From Geoalkalibacter halelectricus (GTDB taxonomy: Bacteria > Desulfobacterota > Desulfuromonadia > Desulfuromonadales > Geoalkalibacteraceae): a stretch of 64,000 nt of DNA. This document shows positions 58,642 through 64,000 of the stretch, in pieces. The notes under the pieces are model-generated. The model was not told where the DNA came from. It saw nothing but the letters and a program-made list of their open reading frames with translations, and did no database searches. A program made the position numbers and the translations under genes. Every line of letters starts with the position of its first letter. Position 1 is the stretch's first letter. The stretch is taken from positions 3,907,001-3,971,000 of the forward strand of contig NZ_CP092109.1 of the NCBI RefSeq assembly GCF_025263685.1, in the 5' to 3' direction.

Positions 58642-59280
58642 TTAGGCTGCCTTATCGATTCTCAGGCATTCCATGGCGCTGGCGCATCGGCTCAGTCGCT
58701 GGGCCATGCGGCAACGGCAGTTATGAAACTCCTGCGCCAGGCGCAGGCTTTGCTCCGGCGCGCCGAAGATTTTCCAGGGGCCCTGGGCGGAACTGGGCAG
58801 GCGCGCCCAACCCATGAAACCGGCGACATCCTTGAGGGGATAGCCGAGCAGAGCGCCGATTTCGTGGGGAAATGCCCCCGAGTGAATACGCCTTTGCAAT
58901 TCGTCGAGGGTTTGTTCCAGGTTCGCGGCATGGGCGTGCCCGGCTTTGCGCAAAAAGGCTCTGGCATTGGGGCGTGCGAGGGTTTGCTCCAGCGCCTGGC
59001 GGTTGAAGATGAAGAGCAGGACCGAATGGTCACGTTCCACGACCTCGCGAAATTCAAGACCGCTTTGCTCCAAAAGCCCGCGACCATGACGTTTCCATAA
59101 CTGGTGGAGGTTGCGGCCGCAGCGGCGCGGGCGATTGGGCAGGTTGATGAGGTTGGCCGGTTTGAGTCCGTGGAGAATCTCGGCGGTTTCAAGAGCCAGG
59201 TAGGAGGCGATGCACTCCTGCTCGTCGCTGTAGCGTGCGGAAAAATCCTGCCAGGAAGGGCGGCGCTGTGGGTAGGGCAT
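58642..59280 (-). CDS. DUF3793-family protein
   Basis: 212 residues. ASYLALETAEILHGLKPANL opening, SVLLFIFNRQALEQTLARPN, SGAFPHEIGALLGYPLKDVA with GFMGWARL, and GPWKIFGAPEQSLRLAQEFH match DUF3793, a family common in anaerobes with no proven role. The FPHEIG-x-LGYP motif is the most conserved feature of the family. Cys residues lie late (HNCRCRMAQ, ASAMECL). Single gene. Confidence 0.82.
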   Translation of the reverse strand: MPYPQRRPSWQDFSARYSDEQECIASYLALETAEILHGLKPANLINLPNRPRRCGRNLHQLWKRHGRGLLEQSGLEFREVVERDHSVLLFIFNRQALEQTLARPNARAFLRKAGHAHAANLEQTLDELQRRIHSGAFPHEIGALLGYPLKDVAGFMGWARLPSSAQGPWKIFGAPEQSLRLAQEFHNCRCRMAQRLSRCASAMECLRIDKAA

Positions 59281-59434
59281 TATTCACTCCCTTTTAATCG
59301 CTAGAAGTAAAAACGAATTTCCTTTTCAATAAGGAGAGGGGCGTGTCAGCAGGAGAAACTGAGCCACGACGCAAGTATGCTGATATTGAAATCCGTTGTC
59401 AATAGGGATTTCGGAGGTCTGGCGCGGAGGGAGA

Positions 59435-59476
59435 CTTCCGCGGCAGCTCAGTTCAGCAATTGGGCTGCCGCGGAAG
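59435..59476. terminator. 13-bp perfect hairpin
   Basis: CTTCCGCGGCAGC pairs with GCTGCCGCGGAAG around a 16-base loop, about 22 bases 3' of the minus-strand gene ending at 59499. It is probably its terminator, without a T tract. Confidence 0.5.
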
Positions 59477-59498
59477 CAATAATGTCAGGGCGATTGAA

Positions 59499-60101
59499 TC
59501 AGGATCTGATCAGGCTCAGGAAGATGCCGAGCAGTCCGGCCAGGATCAACACCCAGGCAAGCAGTCGGCACAGATCGCCCCGAAAATAGTTCGGGGCGGT
59601 AAAGAGGATGCAGACGACTGGAACGACCAGGACATAGAGGATGACGGACAACACCTGTTGCATGACCGGCAGGCCCAAAACTATCCCATGCACCATGACG
59701 ATGAGGCCGTAACCGAGCAGAAAAGCCGTGATGACGCTGGCCACCTGGCGGATACGGAGTGTCGTCTGGTCGCAGGCGGCAAGCAGAAAGGTGCGCGGGA
59801 TCAGGGAAGAGAGGCCGATGAGAATCAGGGTGGCGAAAATGAAGACGGCAAGTATTTCTACGGCGGCGAGGCTGGAGAAGATTTCCCGCGCAAGGGCAGG
59901 TTCGGGCTGGGCTCCGGCGCCGACGGCCGGCCAGAACCAACGAAATAGGCCGATGATCAGGCCGCAAAACCCAAAAAATATCAGATCTCCGCGCAGAAAA
60001 GTCCAAAACGACAAAATCGATTCCCGCATCGCCGGACCGGCCTCGCGCAAGGCTGGCCGGCAGCCTTCCAATTGACCTTTGATCCAATCACTAAAACTCA
60101 T
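59499..60101 (-). CDS. Small polytopic membrane protein of unknown function
   Basis: 200 residues from the ATG at 60101 (MSFSDWIKGQLEGCRPALRE), with AAGGGGGG upstream; an ATG at 60197 lacks this. About five hydrophobic segments are present (LIFFGFCGLIIGLFRWFW, IFSSLAAVEILAVFIFATLI, VASVITAFLLGYGLIVMVHG, VLSVILYVLVVPVVCILF, LAWVLILAGLLGIFLSL). The layout resembles Yip1-like or YIP domains, but no motif confirms it. Confidence 0.7.
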   Translation of the reverse strand: MSFSDWIKGQLEGCRPALREAGPAMRESILSFWTFLRGDLIFFGFCGLIIGLFRWFWPAVGAGAQPEPALAREIFSSLAAVEILAVFIFATLILIGLSSLIPRTFLLAACDQTTLRIRQVASVITAFLLGYGLIVMVHGIVLGLPVMQQVLSVILYVLVVPVVCILFTAPNYFRGDLCRLLAWVLILAGLLGIFLSLIRS

Positions 60102-60201
60102 GAATTTTGCCCCCCTTGTTAGAGTGTTGCCATCGGCCCGCTTCAGAGGTTTAGAAGCCATTGAAAAAAATGATAACGGGGAATCGGGCGACGGCAAGCT
60201 T

Positions 60202-60302
60202 TAGGAGGCTGTGGGGGGGGGGGGGGGCGCCCACAACAAAATATAATATTGGGGGGGGGAGGGGGCCGCGCAGCGCCCCAACAAAAAAAAGTGGGGGCGC
60301 GG
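60202..60302. other. Poly-G low-complexity block
   Basis: Starts with the MITE arm piece TTAGGAGGCTGT at 60201, then a run of about 15 G, the AT-rich AACAAAATATAATATT, a run of 9 G, GGGCCGCGCAGCGCCCC and another poly-A/poly-G stretch. It resembles 1737-1825. It could be a real hairpin region or a sequencing/assembly fault. Confidence 0.5.
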
Positions 60303-60412
60303 GAAGCCTGAGGGAGGCGGCGGCAAGAAGGCTCGGGCCGCTTGCCTCTGGAACAAACACACAACGGGAATTTTAATTGTCGCTGGCCGGGAAAAATAGT
60401 TGACGTTGATCA
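60303..60412 (-). repeat. Exact 110-bp inverted repeat, pair 3 copy B
   Basis: Reverse complement of 34086-34195. It lies between the poly-G block and the HepT-like gene; 60413-60504 is non-coding. Confidence 0.85.
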
Positions 60413-60504
60413 TAGGGTTCTTCTTGGTCTGTAGCTCGATTTTTCAGGCAGAAACTGTCCAAACTCCGATGCTGCCCACCGCACCCAATGGCAAGCGGGT
60501 GTTT

Positions 60505-61023
60505 CTATCTCGCGTCGGGTGGCCTGGTGCCGATGATTTCCAGTTCCGGATCACCCTCCATGATGCGGGCAAATGCGACCAACTCAGCGGCGACACGGGC
60601 GGTGCAGTCCCGTGTAAGATTGGCGTTTTCAATGACCTTGTCGACGTATAGGACGTGGGGGTAGTTTTTGCGCACCACATGGCGAAAGCCGAGGAGTTCT
60701 GCGAGCTGGCCCGCGGTGTGCGCGGAAAGGACTGCCGGGCGGCGGCCGGGGCAGGGGTTTTCGAGGCGTTCGAGCAGGTCGCGGTGCCAGTTGCCGCTTT
60801 CCGTGAAGGGCCCGTCAATTTCCGCGACGATTTTGATAAAAATATCCTCCAGGCCGGAATACACATGCTCGATGCTTGAAGAAAGGGCGGTGAGGGCCTT
60901 GCGGTGTTCGAATTGGTCTTCGTCGCGGCTCAGAGCGGGGTCGCTGATGGCTTGTTCCACATAAGCGACTTCGCGCCACACGTTGCGAAACTTGTTCGCG
61001 ATATCAAACCAGAGTGGATCCAT
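60505..61023 (-). CDS. HepT-like ribonuclease toxin
   Basis: 172 residues, all helical. LSSSIEHVYSGLEDIFIKIV, TESGNWHRDLLERL and the toxin-motif region ELLGFRHVVRKNYPHVLYVD (R114-H115, R118, Y121) place it in the HepT-like domain family. HepT proteins are ribonucleases silenced when the partner nucleotidyltransferase AMPylates a Tyr in this motif. The gene overlaps its partner by 20 bases, as expected of a toxin-antitoxin pair. It is a full-length relative of the fragment at 17625-17873. Confidence 0.82.
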   Translation of the reverse strand: MDPLWFDIANKFRNVWREVAYVEQAISDPALSRDEDQFEHRKALTALSSSIEHVYSGLEDIFIKIVAEIDGPFTESGNWHRDLLERLENPCPGRRPAVLSAHTAGQLAELLGFRHVVRKNYPHVLYVDKVIENANLTRDCTARVAAELVAFARIMEGDPELEIIGTRPPDAR

Positions 61024-61513
61024 CTTTCGCCTCGTTCAGAAGTCTGGCGCGCCATTGCGGATCTTCAATCTCATCCAGATAGAGCACATGGAAGGGAATG
61101 TCTCTGCCGATCAATTTTTCGATCTGTCCCTCAACGGTATAACGCCGGTTATTGGGGATGGACAGAATCAGGAAATCGACATCGGAATGAAGGCGAAAGC
61201 GGTTGCGCGCCAGGGAGCCGACCACCGCCGCCTTTGCGCCCAGGGATTCAAGGTAGCCCAGAACGCGCCTTGCACCGGCAAGCGCCTTGGCCTTGTGTTG
61301 GCTCAGATCTTCGGCGCGCAGCTGTCTCAGGGTGGGGTAGGTATTGGGCGTGGTGCTTTGCGCCTCTTCGAGACGCTGCATGTCTTCGGCGCCAATGAGG
61401 TAGGCCACCGGTTTGCCATGCCTAGTCAGAGCGATCCGTTCACGATTGAAGCGCACCGCGCCGGCTAGATCGGAAATTTTTGCTCGTGCTTCGGTCAGAG
61501 GGATTTCACGCAT
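61004..61513 (-). CDS. Phd/YefM-MNT nucleotidyltransferase fusion antitoxin
   Basis: 169 residues in two parts. Residues 1-50 are a Phd/YefM antitoxin head (MREIPLTEARAKISDLAGAV and ERIALTRHGKPVAYLIGAED). From about 80 comes a minimal nucleotidyltransferase: G99-S100 with D111 and D113 in VVGSLARNRFRLHSDVDFLI, the GS-x10-DxD signature of MNT antitoxins, and a third acidic strand (PFHVLYLDEIED). The first part should bind the promoter; the second should AMPylate and silence the HepT-like toxin. MNT antitoxins are usually single-domain, so the fusion is notable. Confidence 0.83.
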   Translation of the reverse strand: MREIPLTEARAKISDLAGAVRFNRERIALTRHGKPVAYLIGAEDMQRLEEAQSTTPNTYPTLRQLRAEDLSQHKAKALAGARRVLGYLESLGAKAAVVGSLARNRFRLHSDVDFLILSIPNNRRYTVEGQIEKLIGRDIPFHVLYLDEIEDPQWRARLLNEAKDGSTLV

Positions 61514-61541
61514 AATTTTCTCCTGTCCACACCTTTCATTT

Positions 61542-61556
61542 TGTACATAATATACA
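61542..61556. promoter_or_regulatory. Candidate operator of the Phd-MNT/HepT module
   Basis: TGTACATAATATACA has TGTA/TACA arms in an AT-rich stretch about 30 bases before the start codon, a usual place for Phd/YefM autoregulation sites. Confidence 0.5.
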
Positions 61557-61564
61557 TTTTGTCA

Positions 61565-61771
61565 ATTCCCTTCCTGCAAACCTATGCACCATCCCATGCA
61601 CCAAGGAACAGGATGTGTTAATGGAAAGTGGCTCGCTTGATCGCGGGCCGGTCGGTATAGCCCGGACCGGATCAACCTCGGCCTCTGAAACCCGTCCTTC
61701 CATCCTCCGCGTGAGGGGCCAACCTTCCCCCCTCCCCGATACTCCAGGCGTAACTCCAACGGAGGCCGCCT
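61565..61771. other. Gap before the conjugation-like module
   Basis: No gene seen. It includes ATGCACCATCCCATGCACCA (61582) with a repeated ATGCACC, and a CGGGCCGGTCGGTATAGCCC segment. It could hold an element boundary, but no attachment site can be shown. Confidence 0.35.
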
Positions 61772-62200
61772 GTGGGCAAAACCCTCATCCTCATCGCCAT
61801 TCTGTTCCTGCCCTGCGCCGCCCACGCCTTCTGCTTCGAGGAGGCCGGGCGGCTTTACGGCGTCTCGCCGCAGCTGCTCTGGGCCATCGCCAAGGCCGAG
61901 AGCAACTTCAACCCTTCCGCCGTCAATACCAACACCAACGGCAGCCGCGATGTGGGGCTCATGCAGATCAACTCCCTGTGGGAGAGGGAATTGGGGGCGG
62001 GCTGGGATTTTCTCCATGATCCCTGCCACAACGTCAAGACCGGCGCCTGGATACTGAGCCGCTGCTTGCGCGAGTTCGGCAACACCTGGCAGGGGGTGGG
62101 CTGCTATCACAGCCGCACCCCGCACCTCAATGAACGCTACGCCGGGCGCATCCTGGAGATCCTCCGGCAAGCGGGGTTCTTCGGCCATGATCCCCGCTGA
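61772..62200 (+). CDS. Lytic transglycosylase (VirB1/IagB-like)
   Basis: 142 residues. It starts at a GTG (61772) with CGGAGG upstream. Signal peptide LILIAILFLPCAAHA, then an SLT domain with the catalytic Glu43 in LLWAIAKAESNFNPSAV, GSRDVGLMQINSLWERE and VGCYHSRTPHLNERYAGRIL. It opens peptidoglycan to let a secretion or conjugation channel through. Its stop overlaps the next start, and a coupling ATPase follows, so a conjugative role is likely. Confidence 0.87.
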   Translation: MGKTLILIAILFLPCAAHAFCFEEAGRLYGVSPQLLWAIAKAESNFNPSAVNTNTNGSRDVGLMQINSLWERELGAGWDFLHDPCHNVKTGAWILSRCLREFGNTWQGVGCYHSRTPHLNERYAGRILEILRQAGFFGHDPR

Positions 62201-62918
62201 GCTGCTCGCCAAATACCCACTGCCCCGGGAGGAGTTGCTGGCCGGGGTCGAGGCGGCGCTGACCCGCACCCTTGGCGCGGCCCTTGGCCTGTGCATCCAG
62301 GTGCGCATCAACAGCCCGCTGGAGATCCTGGCCTGGAGCCGCGATCCCGGCGATCCGCGTGATCCCCAACCCTTGGACCCCAGCCGCTTCTCCCGCCAGT
62401 TGCGCCGCCAGTTGCTCTACCAGGTCGAGCGCGAGCTGCAACGCCGCCAGACCCTGCATGACTGGCAGGGCCTGCGTGTCCTGCGCGGGCAGGCCCTGCC
62501 CGGTGAAATCCTGCGTCGCCGGGGCGATGGCCGCCTGCATGTCGCCCTGGAAATCGCCGAGGGCTTCTCCGGGCAGGTGTTGCTCGGCGAGTGTCCGCCG
62601 CGCGCCCAGCCGCCCCATGAGCGCCCGCGCTACCGGCCGGGTGAGGTGTTGGAGTTTCTCGTCACCTCCGTTTTGCCGGTGGAGAGCCGCGGCCTCGCCA
62701 AGATCCTCATCCGCCTGAGCCGCGTCTCGGGCGCTCTGCCCGAGGCCATGCTGCGCGCGCACACCGGGCGCGGCGACATCCGCTGCCGCAGGCGCGTGGC
62801 CGGGGCCTTTAGTGACTTGACCGCCACATCCAGCGTGCCGCGCGAGGCGATCCGGGCCGTCGGCGCGGAACTTAAAGAAAGAATCCGCATTCATGTTGTT
62901 TCGCAAGAAAGCCCCTGA
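62187..62918 (+). CDS. Unknown protein of the conjugation-like module
   Basis: 243 residues from the ATG at 62187, which overlaps the transglycosylase stop by 14 bases. It is rich in Arg and Leu, with no signal peptide or membrane segment. LLAGVEAALTRTLGAALGLC, ALEIAEGFSGQVLLGECPPR and EVLEFLVTSVLPVESRGLAK suggest alternating helices and strands. I do not recognise the family. It also overlaps the next gene by 26 bases, which argues that it is a genuine member of the operon. Confidence 0.6.
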   Translation: MIPAELLAKYPLPREELLAGVEAALTRTLGAALGLCIQVRINSPLEILAWSRDPGDPRDPQPLDPSRFSRQLRRQLLYQVERELQRRQTLHDWQGLRVLRGQALPGEILRRRGDGRLHVALEIAEGFSGQVLLGECPPRAQPPHERPRYRPGEVLEFLVTSVLPVESRGLAKILIRLSRVSGALPEAMLRAHTGRGDIRCRRRVAGAFSDLTATSSVPREAIRAVGAELKERIRIHVVSQESP

Positions 62919-64000
62919 GCGCCCCGTCACGCGCATCGGCACGGGCGTGCATCTCGATGATCCGACGCGCATCGTCGAGATCGCTCTGCCTGATGAGGAC
63001 CGAAGGCGCCACTGCTTTATCTTCGGCACCACCGGGGTGGGAAAGACCCGCCTGGTGGAGTTGATGATCGCCCAGGATATCGCCAAGGGCTACTCGGTGG
63101 TCTACTTCGACCCCAAGGGCGATCAGCAAAGCTTCACCCGCATCTACGAAGAGGCCAGAAGGGCGGGGCGCGAAGGGGACATGATGCTCGTCACCCCGAT
63201 CTTTCCCGAATACTCGGCGGTGGTCGATCCCCTGGCTTATTACTTCATGCCCGATGAGCTGGTCGGGCACATCGTCTCGGGCATCACCGTGGGCAAGGAA
63301 CCCTATTACCGCAATGTCGCCAAGGAGATCACCACCGCCGTGGTGCTCTCCAACATCCTGCTCGCCCGCGAGGAGGGGCGGCTGCCCAGCCAGAACCTCG
63401 ACGCCATCCGCCAGGGCATTCGCCGCTCGGCCCTGGAGCAGACCATGCACGCCCTGCGCAGGCTCACCGACCCCGAAGCCGCCTCCGTCGCCGGGGCCTT
63501 GCAGGACATCCTCGATTCGCCCCAGGACTACTACGCCAAGGTCTCCTCGACCCTGCGCACCTGCCTGAACGATCTGTCCTTCGGCAACGTCGGCGCCATC
63601 ATCGGCAAGGCCGACTCCAACCGCTTCATGCAGCGCCTGGAGGAAGGCCGCTCGGTGATCCTCATCGTGCATACTGGCTCCAGCATCACCCGCGAGGCCG
63701 GCGCGACTTTGAGCCGCGTGATTCTCTCCATGCTGCAAAGCTTCATCGGCCGGGTCTACATGAGCAACCGCCAGAGGGTCTCACCGCCCCTGGCCGTGTA
63801 TCTCGACGAGGCGCAGAACATTCTCTTTCAGGGCGCCGAGAACCTCTTCGCCCAGGCCGGGGCGGCCGATGTGATGATGCACGCCTTCGCCCAGTCCATC
63901 AATCAGCTCGAAGCCGTGCTGGGGCGCGAGTTCGCGCGCAGCATCCTCGATATCGCCAACACCAAGCTCTTCATGCGCTGCAACGACGCCGAGACCAGCG
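62893..64000 (+). CDS. Conjugative coupling-type ATPase (TraD/TraG-like), cut by window end
   Basis: The frame is open from the ATG at 62893 to the last base (369 residues seen). Walker A CFIFGTTGVGKTRLVELMIA at about 41-60, KGYSVVYFDPKGDQQSFTRI as in VirD4/TraD proteins, Walker B PLAVYLDEAQNILFQGAENL and HAFAQSINQLEAVLG late in the fragment. No N-terminal membrane segments are present, as in the TraD of some integrative elements. It would deliver the DNA-relaxase complex to a type IV secretion channel. This suggests that an integrative conjugative element continues past 64000. Confidence 0.85.
   Translation, partial: MLFRKKAPERPVTRIGTGVHLDDPTRIVEIALPDEDRRRHCFIFGTTGVGKTRLVELMIAQDIAKGYSVVYFDPKGDQQSFTRIYEEARRAGREGDMMLVTPIFPEYSAVVDPLAYYFMPDELVGHIVSGITVGKEPYYRNVAKEITTAVVLSNILLAREEGRLPSQNLDAIRQGIRRSALEQTMHALRRLTDPEAASVAGALQDILDSPQDYYAKVSSTLRTCLNDLSFGNVGAIIGKADSNRFMQRLEEGRSVILIVHTGSSITREAGATLSRVILSMLQSFIGRVYMSNRQRVSPPLAVYLDEAQNILFQGAENLFAQAGAADVMMHAFAQSINQLEAVLGREFARSILDIANTKLFMRCNDAETS

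Noticed and set aside
62872-63738. Long minus-strand frame opposite the coupling ATPase
   Set aside because: The plus strand carries Walker A and B motifs in an unbroken frame; the minus frame has no recognisable domain.

Overview
The window looks like chromosome from a GC-rich (about 60%) anaerobic deltaproteobacterium of the Geobacter/Desulfuromonas type (Desulfuromonadota). The reasons are a PilY1-like pilus protein, a complete-looking exosortase A (XrtA) exopolysaccharide locus with its own PrsK/PrsR two-component pair, arsenosugar-type radical SAM genes, a probable selenoprotein, and dense REP/RAYT and other intergenic repeats. No rRNA, tRNA or CRISPR array was seen. Species assignment is inference.

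Layout. 1-1658: 3' end of a PilY1-like gene. 1.7-2.4 kb: REP palindromes, a G-rich low-complexity block and the orphan 5' end of a group II intron. 2.4-17.2 kb, all on the minus strand: a polysaccharide or glycan cluster. It holds a flippase, an FrhB-like Fe-S protein, a pyruvyl transferase, GT2 and GT4 glycosyltransferases, a polytopic membrane protein, and PglC/PglD/PglE-like genes that resemble a diacetylbacillosamine-type initiating pathway. Embedded in it is a three-gene toxin-antitoxin-chaperone module (MqsR, MqsA, SecB-like). 17.2-19.0 kb: a repeat-rich graveyard with remnants of HepT-like and addiction-module genes. 19.0-24.6 kb: a CapK-like ligase, VapBC, and a RAYT transposase gene split by an IS3-family element, surrounded by REP arrays.

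24.6-46.9 kb, mainly plus strand: the XrtA/PEP-CTERM locus. Its genes are a TIGR03790 protein, xrtA, epsI, prsK, a GxxExxY gene, prsR, a minus-strand GAF/HisKA/HD-GYP-like protein, export protein, chain-length protein, tyrosine autokinase, outer-membrane barrel, ATPase, polysaccharide deacetylase, FemAB-like protein, two glycosyltransferases and wecB. A sigma-54-type promoter flanked by two palindromes lies ahead of the export operon. It probably links PrsK/PrsR to polysaccharide export. No PEP-CTERM substrate protein is visible in the window.

47.3-60.1 kb: two DUF547 genes (one truncated), a VTT-FAD disulfide reductase fusion, ArsS and its AhpD-like partner, a Crp/Fnr regulator, a second AhpD-like protein with a TetR regulator, a PP2C/SpoIIE phosphatase, and a DUF3179 gene. 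The DUF3179 gene has an in-frame UGA at a normally cysteine position followed by a SECIS-like hairpin. Two CTAG-bounded MITE-like elements, an outer-membrane transporter-like protein, a DUF3793 protein and a small membrane protein follow. 60.5-61.5 kb: a HepT-like toxin with a Phd-MNT fusion antitoxin. 61.8-64.0 kb: the start of a conjugative module (lytic transglycosylase, unknown protein, coupling-type ATPase cut by the window end).

The most unusual signals are the TAC module, the candidate selenoprotein, the Phd-MNT fusion antitoxin, REP palindromes that sit inside genes or supply their stop codons, and three separate exact inverted repeats of 108-110 bp.
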